Notes: generated by a model from the sequence alone, not told the origin. Shown: positions 12,801 to 22,100, counted from the stretch's first letter. The stretch: 64,000 nucleotides of DNA from Tubulanus polymorphus (GCF_964204645.1 NC_134035.1:3424001-3488000), one strand, 5' to 3'. Translations and numbers: made by a program.

Positions 12801-13011
12801 GCAGTATGAAAGAAATGGAAATTCTGGAAAGACTAGATTTTGATCCATCATCGTCGTTTGAACCGTTTTTAAACGGTTTTCTCGCTGTTTTAAACGCGAA
12901 TATCTCAGTTCAATGCGAGCACTGGATCGAATATCGATATCAGAAAATATCTAAACCCCCGCATCCCCGAGAACCGACTAGAAAAAAGAGGTTTTTTAAC
13001 GAACCATCCAT
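570..13011 (-). CDS. CECR2: CECR2 orthologue: DDT and bromodomain chromatin-remodelling subunit (16 exons)
   Basis: Exons in transcript order (high to low coordinate): 13005-13011, 12416-12620, 11092-11281, 10110-10234, 9833-9997, 9358-9651, 7722-7956, 6047-6978, 5200-5518, 4564-4653, 4145-4253, 3505-3678, 2728-2819, 1912-2038, 1316-1521, 570-812. They total 3513 nt with every phase compatible, giving about 1170 residues and a TAG stop at 570-572. Similarity to vertebrate CECR2 is seen along the N-terminal block ([16 protein letters not shown]), the DDT region, the block before the coiled coil, and the bromodomain. Known family role: partner of the ISWI ATPase SNF2L in a nuclear remodelling complex (CERF). 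The product is shorter than human CECR2 (about 1480 residues) because the proline-rich tail is missing. The 7-nt first exon (ATGGATG, weak GTTCGT donor) is inferred; it gives the start [11 protein letters not shown]. The acceptor at 6978 has a poor pyrimidine tract. Exons 2-16 are well supported. Confidence 0.88.
1316..2819 (-). CDS. CECR2: CECR2 exons 13-15: bromodomain
   Basis: The bromodomain starts at the end of exon 12 and spans about residues 945-1050. Visible landmarks are [13 protein letters not shown] (ZA-loop shelf), [18 protein letters not shown], and [11 protein letters not shown], which holds the acetyl-lysine anchoring Asn at about residue 1017. Most bromodomains have a WPF shelf; here it reads WLF (human CECR2 has WPF). 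Exon 1316-1521 finishes helix C and continues into a Ser/Arg-rich tail. Known role: recognition of acetylated histone tails in the nucleus. Confidence 0.9.
2160..2580. repeat. Interspersed 'TTCCCTGATT' repeat, locally tandem (about 96-bp unit)
   Basis: Two nearly identical copies of a roughly 96-bp unit containing AAATTCAAATTCCCTGATTT and TCAGTGGGGGCTGTTTC lie in tandem, flanked by more diverged copies. The same family recurs at about 4800-5095 and 10555-10790, all in introns of CECR2. Shorter 'CAGGGAATTT' relatives occur elsewhere. This is an unclassified interspersed repeat. Confidence 0.8.
3505..5518 (-). CDS. CECR2: CECR2 exons 9-12: conserved central block and Lys/Glu coiled coil
   Basis: About residues 718-948. 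Exon 5200-5518 contains [20 protein letters not shown] and [14 protein letters not shown], which align with the human block ending LLSEDFLPEICNM. Exons 4564-4653 and 4145-4253 encode a charged helix. Exon 3505-3678 contains [19 protein letters not shown], closely matching human LREERAWLLAQGKELPPEL, and leads into the bromodomain at [10 protein letters not shown]. All donors are GT and all acceptors AG, with continuous phase. Confidence 0.87.
4800..5095. repeat. Interspersed 'TTCCCTGATT' repeat, copy 2
   Basis: Shares CCTCAATGGGGGCTGTTTCT and CCCTGATTGAATTATAAGAT with the repeat at 2160-2580. It lies in the CECR2 intron between exons 9 and 10. Confidence 0.75.
5752..6024. mobile_element. piggyBac-like MITE, copy A
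   Basis: Begins CCCTTTCAGTACG after TTAA (5748-5751). Ends CAGCACTGAATGGG, so the termini are inverted repeats. Internal blocks (ACACCGCACTGCAGTGTA, GTCAAACATAG, TAACTAATGATACACC) match the other copies. It sits 22 bp downstream of the donor of CECR2 exon 8. There is no coding capacity. Confidence 0.85.
6047..6978 (-). CDS. CECR2: CECR2 exon 8: long acidic, low-complexity linker
   Basis: This 932-nt exon encodes about 311 residues dominated by Asp, Glu, Lys and Val, with repeated VKSEE, VEDE and KDE-type motifs. It finishes with a basic segment containing [14 protein letters not shown]. No counterpart of this length exists in human CECR2, so it appears to be a lineage expansion of a disordered linker. 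The donor is GTAAGT at 6046-6041. The acceptor reads TTATAAAG and is poor in pyrimidines, so the 5' edge is the least certain boundary in the gene. The serine-rich open frames on the other strand are shadows of this exon. Confidence 0.78.
7455..7696. mobile_element. MITE with GGGTCCGA-type TIRs, copy 1
   Basis: Ends in GCAGGGTTCGTTCTAG and CATCCGACCCTGTATTG. The interior contains TTGCCC / GGGCAAG motifs and GGACTGCCTGTGTTGGGC. The reverse-oriented partner at 25552-25806 carries the same blocks. It lies in the CECR2 intron before exon 8. Confidence 0.65.
7722..9997 (-). CDS. CECR2: CECR2 exons 5-7: basic coiled coil, AT-hook-like motifs, acidic stretch
   Basis: About residues 176-407. Exon 9833-9997 encodes an almost uninterrupted Lys/Glu/Arg/Gln helix. 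Exon 9358-9651 carries two AT-hook-like motifs, KRRGRPPK and [10 protein letters not shown], followed by an Asp/Glu-rich run. Human CECR2 has a similar [12 protein letters not shown] motif after its DDT domain. Exon 7722-7956 continues the acidic stretch and ends in a basic segment. The donor of the first of these exons (GTTCGT) is weak, so its 3' boundary is less sure than the others. The intron 7957-9357 is almost filled by a 53-bp minisatellite. Confidence 0.8.
7991..9158. repeat. 53-bp minisatellite, about 22 copies
   Basis: Tandem copies of a 53-bp unit with GTTCAGCATCAGGGA, CTCAGTAGCGTTGGGACTGC and TGTAAATATTTCACC. It fills most of the CECR2 intron 7957-9357. Units alternate between GGAACTC and GGATCTC variants and between CACCGA and CACCCA, with a short stretch of three-unit (159-bp) periodicity. 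There is no open frame across it. Confidence 0.95.
10110..13011 (-). CDS. CECR2: CECR2 exons 1-4: conserved N-terminus and DDT domain
   Basis: These exons encode about residues 1-175. The order is the helical block [18 protein letters not shown], then [20 protein letters not shown] in the DDT helices, then [13 protein letters not shown] and [14 protein letters not shown]. The last motif closely matches the human segment ending [17 protein letters not shown] domains bind DNA or ISWI-family partners. Splice junctions join in phase: the Ser codon at the 12416/11281 junction is split, the 11092/10234 junction is phase 0, and an Arg codon is split at 10110. A truncated piggyBac-like MITE ends 44 bp downstream of the 11092 donor. 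Confidence 0.85.
10555..10790. repeat. Interspersed 'TTCCCTGATT' repeat, copy 3
   Basis: Shares ATATCCTCAGTGGGGG, AAAATTCCCTACTATTTCCC and CCAAAATTCTAAAATTCCCT with copies 1 and 2. Intronic in CECR2. Confidence 0.7.
10850..11048. mobile_element. piggyBac-like MITE, copy B (5' truncated)
   Basis: The 3' end GTCAGCACTGAAAGGG is followed by TTAA. Internal ATGGCAGCACC, GTCAAACATAG and AACACACTAGGGTGGAATTT match copy C. The left terminus is missing. It lies 44 bp from the donor of CECR2 exon 3. Confidence 0.8.
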
Positions 13012-14295
13012 GGAAAACACAGTCGATGTGTTCGGCTACTCCAATCTCTCACCAATCGGCGATCTCCGGCGCGACGTTCGGTAATTTCCGTAAGCGTCCG
13101 TGGTAATTTTCTTCAGCCCGGTGATTCTTTTGTGCGGCACTCTCCCGGCTGATGAAATAGACTAGTGGCTACCGTGCAATACGCTCGCCACAGTAAGTTG
13201 TCAGTGTTCGCGTGCCGCGATCGGAGCGCTCCAAAATTGCATCGAAAGTATCGATGAATTTCATATCTGATACTTCTTAATCATTTGGTACATTCTTAAC
13301 CATTTGGTACAAGAAATAGTTAAAAGTTTGTAAGGCCTTAAATTTTCTGAAAGTATTAGAATGTGCCGATAAGTCAACATCAGACAATGACAATTCTCCA
13401 TCACCGGTCAGACCAATCCTTTTTTGCGCATGTATTTTCTTGTATCTTGATCGTAAAACTGCTTGAATTCGAAATTCCATTATCTCCTTAAATATTTCTC
13501 GATAAGTCCTCAAATCAAAGCACCTAGAGCCCATACAGTCAAACAAATGTGTCCATGAAACCTTCCGGAGTAGGCATTTGTCAAATGATTCATTGATGAA
13601 ACTCCTGAGCGCTTTCAAGAATTATAAACTGAACTTAATACCGGTACTTCTGTCATGATCAGGCTTTATTGGTTCTTGAACAACATGTACATAAAACTGT
13701 TAAAAATAAATTCATTAATAGATGCCATAACAATTAAACAGAGTTAGCCTATATGTTTTTTACGTTCAGGGCCCAATTCCACAGTTACGTTTGGCTATAG
13801 CCTACCGGTATATGGTTTAAGTTAGTTAATATTCAATGTTTGTTTTAAACTCGCCTTTTCAGTGTGGAGCTAGGCCCCGTTTTCTGGTCAGGGTTTGTAG
13901 CAGTCAGACTAAGGCACTTTTAATAGTCATAAGTCCTTTTTCTTGAATCCAGAGACTAGTTTGTGCACTGAAATTTCTGAGTTCGAGAACTAAGTCCTTT
14001 TTGGCACTTTTTAGGATTTTACCTGAAATATAAGCACAAATCAGTGCCTATCATCATGGATTTTTCCACAAACCCTGCCAGTAGGATAGAGAGTTACACC
14101 ACTTATTCCAGTTGATTTCTGGAACCTATGAAATCAATTTTACAAGAATCCCGATTTAACATCAATTTAATCAAAATCTATTCACGTATAGACGGACCAT
14201 AAGTTATACGAAGAGAGTGGATCGAAATCCGGATTAAATATCGGATCGGGAACGGATGAATCGCGATCATTTCACCACTCTTTACGACGTTCTCT
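13012..14295. other. CECR2-HTATIP2 intergenic region (CECR2 5' side)
   Basis: Lies between the inferred CECR2 start and the HTATIP2 stop. The part at 13012-13250 is CpG-rich, as expected of a CECR2 promoter or 5' UTR. An open stretch of about 113 codons on the minus strand (13277-13618) has no ATG at its start and no recognised homology. The rest is AT-rich with no recognisable element. Confidence 0.5.
14166..14171 (-). terminator. HTATIP2: Possible poly(A) signal of HTATIP2 (ATTAAA)
   Basis: On the minus strand an ATTAAA hexamer lies about 125 bp past the HTATIP2 TGA. ATTAAA is the commonest variant of AATAAA. This is a position-based guess only. Confidence 0.3.
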
Positions 14296-17200
14296 TCATT
14301 TCTTCTTGATATCTCCGGTTAATATCAAAATGTGTTTGTTCTCGAGGATTTCCGTCGGTTTTCGCGTCTCCGCGGACACCGTGTTCACGATGATGCCCTC
14401 GGCGACCGTTTCCGTCGACGCTCCGATATTCGACGAGATCTTCGTCAGCGGTTTCAACAATCCTTGAAATATCCATTCAGCCGGTCGCAGTTCGTCGCGT
14501 TTCGTAAGCAGTACACTGCGAGAAAAAATAGTATGGAAATCAGTTTTTTTGTAATGTTGCATTGTCATGTGTTGTCTGGTTGTTTATTGTACGCACGATG
14601 ATTTTAGGAAGCAGGTAAAATGCTAAACACCGAAATGCTTTCATTTTAACCCTTTCAGTGCATCTACGCTGCAGTACGGTGTATGAATCTGTGATGGATT
14701 TTGCTAGTACTGTAGCGCTGCGGTGTATTGATGTAATTAGTTTTTAGTTTTTATCTCTATACAAAGAAGGCAGCACCTGTCAAACATAGTGACATATTAG
14801 TAACTAACGATACACTGCGCCGCGGTGTAGACGCACTATAGTGCTATTCCCGTTATTCAACACACTAGGGTGGAATTTTCCCAAATTTTCACATTTTCTC
14901 CAGCACTTAGGGTATTAAGGGTATAAGGGTATAACTAAGGGTATAAAGTCAGCACGGAAAGGGTTAAGGAAACATTTTCTGACATGTAAAGCGCTCTGAG
15001 CAGTCTGCAGTGACGGATCCAGGGGGGAGGCGCGCATACCCCATTTTTTTGGCAGTGACCTTGGAATTTTCTACCCAGGGCTTTTTGTTTAGAAAATGAT
15101 GAAATTGTGAATGTATTTAATTACTAATTTCAACCAGGAAAGTGCTCAGAATGCGTCTAATCTTTCAAAATTATCTGGAGGGGCATACCGAGACCCCGCC
15201 CCATATGTAAGTAGACCCAAGTAAGAAGTTGTGCACCGCCTTTTTCGAAAAGCTAGATTCGCCCCCGACCTAGCTGGATTAATCGCTATATAAATCGCAT
15301 TATTATTATCATCATAATTATGTAATTTCAAGGAGATTATGCCTACCCCGGCCGATAGATGGACATGTGTTCGAAACCAAGAGCGGCCACATCTGCTTCA
15401 ATCTTACCCTGGAAATAAAGAACAAGCCCCCTATTAGAACGATAACCACACTCAAACGTGGTGAACGGATAATAAGATAAAATCCCACTATCTACAGATT
15501 AAAAGAATTTAAAAACCAGAATTTATTTATTCAATCTAAAATATATAAAAGACACGACGTTTCGATCTCACCCTAGAGATCATCGTCAGGTGAGATCGAA
15601 ACGTCGTGTCTTTTATATATTTTAGATTGAATTAATAAATTCTGGTTTTTAAATTCTTTTAATCTGTAAATAGTGGGATTTTATCTTATAAGCCCCCTAT
15701 TAATACGGTTAAATCAACATTTTTGAAAAGGCATCTTTCGAAAGCATGCGTCACGCGTACTAGTTTTGAAATGACGACCCCCTCGTTCCTGGTACTGTAC
15801 GAGTAGCGCCAATCCTTACCTTGGTCTGCGGGTATAAAAATCTACTGTTCTTGTTGGCGCCCAACGAAGACATCAGGTGGAAATGTTTCGTACCGGCGGA
15901 TTTTGAAACTTCAGCCGTTTTCATTACGTATTCGTAGTCGACCTTTTTGAACCCCTCCTGAAAGAGAAATTACACCGACTACTGGTAAAATTGGGTCGGT
16001 TAAGTCGGTTCACAGTTCAGAGCTAACTATCGATACCTACTACACCTGATTTGCCTCGCGTCGTTCCCAGGCAACAATAACCGACATCGGTGTCCGCAAA
16101 CGCGTCGGCGTGCTCGGACAAATTGTCAAAATCGACTATTTTTTGTTCCTGCAAAAGATTCAATTCGATAACGGACAGGCGAGTGAGGTTCCTACAGGGG
16201 TGAGCAAACACCACGGCCCGGTTTTGTAGACTGGTATCACCTTTAATCCGGCGCTAACTCAATTGATCATGAATTGAGTTAGCCCCGGGGTTAAAGGTAA
16301 TACCAGTCAATGAAACCAGCCCCAGGTTCTGTATAGGTCATGCTTGAATTTCTTCTACCAGTAGGCCTATATTTCTATCAAAATTGAATCAATTTTTCAA
16401 CTTTGCCTAAAACATTAATACCTTGTTTCTCATGTCTACTGAGCTCAAAAATTGGCCGACCGCCTATCTACCCTGTACATTACTTTTCTGAAAATCATGA
16501 TCAAGCTAACAATAACTAACCCATCAGTCAAATTCTATTGCAGTTTACAAAATGACCCGGCTGATTAGGAGAAATGAGGTATTATTTTTTAGCCTTAGCA
16601 TATCAATTTTCAGTGAATGTCTGAACTTTGTCATGACATTTAATAAAAGGGCAACCTAATTATTTGAAGGTAGGGGTCTGTAACCCAGGCAGCACCCGCG
16701 GGTTGACCCCGTCGCTCACCACATCTTTGTATAAATCATCTTCGAATTCGACTTTACGCCGGCCGATCAGAACAAGACGTTTGAATATCTGTTTCTCGAG
16801 TAGTTGACGTACGAGGACTCGTCCCGTAGCGCCGGTGTAGCCGACCACGAACGCGGTCAAACCTTTCTCTTTGAACATCGCTGTATTCTGTTCCGCCCCC
16901 TCAGCGACCCTGAAAACAATCGACACGATATAGCTATACACCGCGGTACAAATTCTCTGTATTCTGTTCCGCTCCCTCAGTGACTCGGCAGTTGCTGGTT
17001 TAATATAATAAAACAGTTAGTCGATGCCAGTCTGGTTGTTACTAGGCCGCTACAACCGTGTACACACAAATGACCAAAGCACTGGCGCGCAGAGTCGTCC
17101 AGTTACGACTAAACAGTAGCCCGGCCTGTAGGCCACGGTCTAACTGCAGTTTGGGTCACCTATCCACTGGGTGGCGTAAGTGTTATTAAAGAATAGTGTT

Positions 17201-17472
17201 ATGGTAAGGTTAGGTACATAACCATTAGGGACACCTAAACTGCAGTCATACCATAGGATGACCCGTCCAATGGCAATAATCACTGTGACTAATAAACCAC
17301 ACAGAGAGACCGGTCACTGACTAAACTGCAGTCCGGTCGCTGATTAAAACTGCACGTACTTGAAACATTCCTCCTCTCCTGCAAGCGGAATACTCTCCAT
17401 GTAGATTAGATAACCGGGGATAAGCACAGCGGTAAACAGAACGATGTAAGCAGCGGCCCTAAAAACTGTCAT
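14296..17472 (-). CDS. HTATIP2: HTATIP2/TIP30 (CC3) orthologue: Rossmann-fold oxidoreductase, 6 exons, N-terminal membrane segment
   Basis: Exons in transcript order: 17360-17472, 16720-16909, 16044-16148, 15820-15957, 15347-15408, 14296-14515. They total 828 nt in continuous phase (275 residues, TGA at 14296-14298). Exon 1 encodes a hydrophobic helix, about residues 4-24 (FRAAAYIVLFTAVLIPGYLI). The NAD(P)-binding glycine motif GYTGATGR follows at about residue 60. Then come VGYCCLGTTRGKSG, KHFHLMSS, the SDR-type FLYPQTK (YxxxK), MSIYRPG and ELRPAEWIFQ, and a short C-terminal helix. All but the first block align with human HTATIP2 (242 residues). Family role: an atypical SDR linked to importin binding and tumour suppression in vertebrates; the substrate is unresolved. 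The N-terminal anchor is the odd feature. A MITE, a long hairpin and a foldback element sit in its introns. It is divergently arranged with MADD. Confidence 0.92.
14650..14963. mobile_element. piggyBac-like MITE, copy C (best preserved)
   Basis: This 314-bp element is flanked on both sides by TTAA (14646-14649 and 14964-14967). It begins CCCTTTCAGTGC and ends GCACGGAAAGGG, near-perfect terminal inverted repeats. TTAA duplication with CCC...GGG ends is the hallmark of the piggyBac superfamily. There is no ORF. Subterminal palindromes such as ACTGCGCCGCGGTGT are present. Inserted in the last HTATIP2 intron. Confidence 0.9.
15470..15692. mobile_element. Long inverted-repeat element carrying a hammerhead-like core (possible Penelope-type end)
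   Basis: Two arms of about 100 nt, nearly identical inverted copies, are separated by a spacer of about 16 nt. Both contain TTTTATATATTTTAGATTGA and GACACGACGTTTCGATCTCA. The 13-mer AAGCCCCCTATTA occurs at 15424-15436 and again at about 15691-15703, a possible target duplication. On the minus strand the arm-spacer junction can be folded as a hammerhead (see 15553-15592). It lies in the HTATIP2 intron between exons 4 and 5. No protein is encoded, and the class is inferred only. Confidence 0.75.
15553..15592 (-). ncRNA. Hammerhead-ribozyme-like motif 1
   Basis: Minus strand, in order: CAC (stem I), CTGACGA (core, N7=C), one extra T, GATCTC / GAGATC (stem II, 6 bp), GAA, AC/GT (two-pair stem III with no loop), C17, then GTG (stem I). 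All invariant hammerhead core bases are present. The unpaired base before stem II and the minimal stem III are departures from the best-known examples. Activity is not shown; a two-pair stem III would probably need dimerisation. Confidence 0.45.
16215..16325. mobile_element. Foldback hairpin MITE, copy 1
   Basis: Almost one long palindrome: the left arm GACTGGTATCACCTTTAATC pairs with the right arm TTAAAGGTAATACCAGTC. The centre is CTAACTCAATTGATCATGAATTGAGTTAG. Relatives lie at 43483-43590 and 44244-44351. It sits in the HTATIP2 intron between exons 2 and 3. Confidence 0.85.
16956..16987 (-). pseudogene. Partial duplicate of the 5' end of HTATIP2 exon 2
   Basis: About 30 bp (TCTGTATTCTGTTCCGCTCC) repeat the sequence at 16881-16912, which spans the acceptor-proximal coding end of exon 2. 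The copy lies 75 bp upstream in the transcript and has lost the CAG acceptor context, so it is probably not used. Confidence 0.7.
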
Positions 17473-17999
17473 TACAATGTGACAAAATCAATTCGCCACG
17501 ACCACCAGCAGGTGCTGCCACCAGATCTACGCGGCAATCGGCGGAACTAACTACTACCGGTGACCCCTGTCGATTGACGTCACGCGCACCTGCGTTCTGG
17601 GAATACCATTAGCTAGCTGCGAAATGCTGAAAAATGTTGATGTACTGATAGTCGGGCAGCGCATATTGTAAATATTTACGGGTTTTTAGGTTATTAAACT
17701 ACTCGTTGAAGCGCTGTAAAATGTAACTGGACGATATGGAATAACGCGAGGTAAGGAACACCGTTAATTCAATACGATATTTCACTGAATAGACCGCTGA
17801 AATACTGACTGCTGACTACAAAAATGACATTTTGTCAGTGTTTGTTGACATAAGCATTCAATTACAGTACAACAGTATACAGTACTGCCGGGCTTGTATA
17901 ATAGTACAGTACAGTCAATGCACGGTTCATTCAGGCAGTCTATAGTATCATTGTTTCTCGAAATTGTGCCTTAATTTGAGGTGAAAACTGTAGTATTTT

Positions 18000-18335
18000 T
18001 GTGCCCTACATTGAATCAAATTTAGCATGAATATGGAATTCATAAGCTCATTCCTCCAGTCAGTAGCTATTTACCAAAGCAAATTTAGATTTTAGGCAAT
18101 AGAAGAATCGTACTCCTTTAAAACTCCTTCACAGAAATCGGCAACTAGACACTTTTACTTTGACTACAAAATCCAAGAAATAGATGATAATTGAATTAAC
18201 AGTTTACTGAGATAAACAGAACTGATTTAGGAAGAATCTACGGTTATTGGGATATAAAAGTGATGCAGACGCTTCTCATAACTTGGAATTTTCTCCTCTA
18301 AACTCCTTGTATCCAGGAATGACCGATAATGCGGG
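18000..18335 (+). repeat. Interspersed 'CTCCTTTAAAACTCCTT' repeat family, copy 1
   Basis: Shares TTTACTGAGATAAACAG, GATTTAGGA, AAGTGATGCAGACGCTTC and TCCAGGAATGACCGAT blocks with copies near 19190-19575, 27500-28065, 34562-34920 and 35640-35765. All copies are in the same orientation. Unclassified; no TIRs were recognised. Confidence 0.65.
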
Positions 18336-18421
18336 AGATTGAACTTTGTTAATGTAGGCCTATTTGTTTATGCATTAACTACTAAATTTATGTTAATTTT
18401 ATTTCAGAAATTTCGACCACT

Positions 18422-18428
18422 TATAAAA
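18422..18428 (+). promoter_or_regulatory. Possible TATA box of MADD
   Basis: TATAAAA about 100 bp upstream of the start codon. No transcription start is visible, so this is suggestive only. Confidence 0.25.
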
Positions 18429-18527
18429 CTATGCAGTCAAAGGTTTTAATCAGGTTTTCACGTGCGTCCCGTAACTAAACTATCTTCGCAAGCGGGCGGA
18501 GCTTAAACTACAAAAAAAAAACCCAAG

Positions 18528-19159
18528 ATGGCGTCGGGTCTCGGCGGGGACGGCCGCAAGAAGTTCTTCAGTCCGCGATTGTTGGACTACATGGTCATCG
18601 TCGGCAGTCGACACCCGAACCGTAACAACTCGGTCGCGCAGACGCCCGAATTGTTGCGTCGTTACCCGGTCGACGATCACAAAGACTTCGTGTTGCCGGC
18701 GGACGTCGTGTTCTTCTGTCAGCCGGAGGGCTGCATCAACGTCGGCCCGAAACGGATGAGTCTTCGCGAGTCGACGTCGTTCGTGTTCTCGTTGACCGAG
18801 AAAGATTCGGCGCGCGTTCGCTACGGAATATGCGTGAATTTCTACCGGCCGTTCGAGAAAAAGTCGCACTCGCGCAGCGGCGGAGTCGGCGCCGGCGGAG
18901 ATCGAAACGACGATTCGCATCCGACGGCCGATAATCAGAAAACGTCGCAGAAGTCGTCGTCGTCGTCGCCGCGGACGCGTCGGAAAAGTAAAAACACGGG
19001 ACGATTACGCAACAATACGCTGACGTCGCTATGCATCGTCAGTCATCATCCGTTTTTTTCGACGTTTCGCGAATGTTTGTTCGTGCTGCGACGTCTGATC
19101 GACGCGTGTAACGAACGCTCGTGCAGTAAACGTATCGGGGCGTCGCGCGCCAGCAGTCG
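18528..19159 (+). CDS. MADD: MADD exon 1: start and uDENN region
   Basis: Encodes residues 1-211. After a Gly-rich leader ([14 protein letters not shown]) come [35 protein letters not shown] and [15 protein letters not shown] Ser/Lys-rich disordered loop follows, then [20 protein letters not shown]. All but the leader and loop are strongly conserved in human MADD. The donor splits an Arg codon (CG/G) before GTGAGT. This exon is very GC-rich compared with its flanks. Confidence 0.95.
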
Positions 19160-22100
19160 GTGAGTATTTCTCGGCGTCTCTAGACGACCCCTTGATTTCT
19201 TCTAAACTGAAAATGTCGATATGAAATGGTGTTTGAAACTCCTTTGATTCGAGCGAAATGTCCAAAGCTCCTTTAAAAATCCTTCAATATTGAGAAATAT
19301 GCAATTAGAAATGTTTGTAGTCATATAGTAAACTAGGCATGAATCAGTACAGGTTGCAGTTGGGATTTGTTCTTACCCAATAAGGCGGTTACTAAATTAG
19401 AAACCGGGTTTAGTTCGTGTAAAATCTGCTTAAAATGAATTAATGGTTTTCTGGGATAAACAGCACTGTTTTAGGAGGAGTTTACAGCTTATATCAGGAA
19501 TAACTGATCGGTAGCAACCCAGTTAAATGTGTCGATAAAGGGACCCTGTGTATCCAGGAATGACCGATCTGTGGGACCCTGAGACAAATGTTGCCCGCAG
19601 AGATGTAAGGCGATTTGGTCGCCAATTGCTAAGTTCGCCTGGTAGGTCGCAAGCTTTGACGTTTGAATGGTTGTATGTTTAAAGATCTTGGATTCGTCTG
19701 AGTAATTCACGATTCAGACGACACTGCTACAGTTTTTCATTCAAACTCGGTTAATCCACCCTTAATGCGCTTATACAAATTCACTGTTTTATATATCACG
19801 ATACCATAACGACGATCGACGGGTCCGGGGATGGTTGTATTTAGATTCTACTATAAATCATATCCAGGCGTACTTACTGGCACGTGATATGATCTATTCG
19901 TTGCGATCCTGGTAATAGTCGCGGTCTCCGCGGTAGGAGAACCTCGTTATGTAATACTATCCACCGACCAACACAGCTATAGTCGCGTACTTCGGTTTCC
20001 GATTTCAAAATCGAACCCCGTGTTTTGTTCCCGGCAGGTGTGGTTGGTTAGTAAGGGACACCAAATCAAGGCGAATCGAATCAAACCTACCAATTGAATA
20101 AATCAAAGGGACTGATTCCTTATTTCGAGATCAAAGTTATGGCGTGAAATCAGTTTATTTCTCTTGATTTGGGACCAAATGCTTGGTTTTTCAATGCGTT
20201 TCACGAGAATTCATCCCGACAAGCTTCCACTGTAATCTCGTAGGAGCCCTGTGATAAGTCCTGGAGGGACCAAGGATAGTTGGCGTATCATCCTCCTCTG
20301 GGTAGCCAATACTGGGTGGTCGGTGTGGCTGGCGCTGAGCTACCAGCCAAGATAGGTGATAGCTGGTATTGCAGTAGGCCTAATGTGTACGTGGTATAAA
20401 CGTACAGTTGTCTTGTAATGGACGCATAGATTGCCTCTGGTAATATCAAAACATATTGACGACAGATGTTCAATTTCTCTCTATGTTGCTTATGAATTAT
20501 GCTCAATGTTTATTTAACGACATACTTGCGCATACAGACACCGTGCGCGCGTATCACATCTCATAAGGCATATATTATTTATTCAGTGTCTTTATAGCCT
20601 ATCCTGTGCCCTGTAAAACATATCGTGCTGTGAGATATGATGACCGGTTTCAGGGGTTGGCTATATCCAATCTCTGCGGCATCTCGAATCGTCCATTCGT
20701 GCGCTGATAAGATGTCTGGTGTTTGTAGTTTATTTTCAGTTGAAAACATGTCTTCGGTGAAGTGTCGAACATGTGTTCAGGATTTTCGATTGAAAATATT
20801 TCTGTACAGTGAAGTCCTGAACGCATCTGTATGTGAAGTGTGGACGATCAGTTTGTCCAAGTGTGCTGATAAAAAACCTAAGGTCTGGTGTTCGTATTTC
20901 ATTTTCAGTTATGTCTCGGGTGAAGCACTGATATGAAGTGCGGATGATTGTATTTCGTTTTCAATATAAGGGATGAAGCGCTGATGTTTTAACCGTATAT
21001 AGGCCTCCTACACATTTTGACGCGCATACCATCAATCTTTTCAATCTTTAACACAAATTCATCGGAAATAAAGGTTTCTTTTTTTATTCCAACTAACCCT
21101 GAGCAGAGCAGGGAGCAAGGCTGGTGGATAAATCCTAGGCCTAACTGAAATCGAAAGACAATCAAAAGAGATCTCGCGTGTGATTTTACGTTTGCGCTTA
21201 TGAAACACAGGTCGTTATATAAACGTTGTTGATAGTAATCAAACATTATTTCATTTCTAGATCAAATTAGTTTTCCCTGTCGAAACAATTTCGGGCTAAC
21301 TAAACAGCAATGACCCGCGTTAGGAAGTACAGCATTACGACCTGTTAATGTAGGGTTATTTTTATGGCAGCGTTTATACCAATCGAGTGAAGTGCGTCGA
21401 ATGTTGTTCGAGAAAATATGTAATGTTAGTTACGTTAATCATCGAGACGAACTTGTTATTTATTAATCTGTCCTAATGCACCGCGCTTGACACACCGTCG
21501 TAGTCTCGCTGAAAACGCGTCTCTATTTAACGGATTAAAAGTTCGCGACCCATTTTCACAGATAGCGGTCAGTCGAATGTCTCGACCTGCATTAGTTAGC
21601 CACTGACCTGGAAAATCGATTTTGGGAATCAGAAAATCCTGGAAAAAAAATCAGGGAAAACTGGGGGGAACATATTTTACTAAAAAGAAAATAACCCAGA
21701 AAACTCAGCGAGTTCGGATAATGGTATTGACCGCGTGTTTCTTTATCAATACGCGATTCAATGAAAAATGAATAAATTGTTACATTTTAAACCTAAAACT
21801 CTGCAATAGGGAGACACCAAAATTGTCGTATCTGAATATAAGTTACTAGTGATACACCGCACTGTGGTGTAGATGCACTAAAGCGGTATGCCTGTGATTC
21901 AACACACTGAGGTTGATTTTTCAAATCATCTCCAGCACTTTCGGGTAACAATTAGCGCTGAAAGGGTTTTAAGTAGCTTTCAGACATTTTAAACCTCGAG
22001 ATATCCCCGATTCAATCTCAGGGAATTTTGTAAAATCTCATGAAAAAATCAGGGAAAACTCAACAGCTTTGTAAATGGGCGTAAAGTGGCCACCCTCTCC

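Larger units (their letters stand above)
17473..18527. promoter_or_regulatory. Divergent HTATIP2-MADD promoter region
   Basis: This 1.05-kb interval separates two start codons facing away from each other. It holds the 5' UTRs and promoters of both genes, or of the first coding exons if upstream non-coding exons exist. A TATAAAA at 18422-18428 lies about 100 bp before the MADD ATG and could act as a TATA box. A copy of an interspersed repeat family occupies roughly 18000-18335. Shared regulation is inference from spacing only. Confidence 0.45.

Noticed and set aside
12806-13084. A 92-codon ATG-initiated frame on the plus strand
   Set aside because: It overlaps the inferred CECR2 first exon and promoter in antisense, has no recognised homology, and is short enough to arise by chance. 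Not fully excluded.
13277-13618. A 113-codon minus-strand frame between CECR2 and HTATIP2
   Set aside because: It opens with a TTG preceded by an in-frame stop, not ATG, and has no recognised family or splice sites. It could be a decayed transposon piece.
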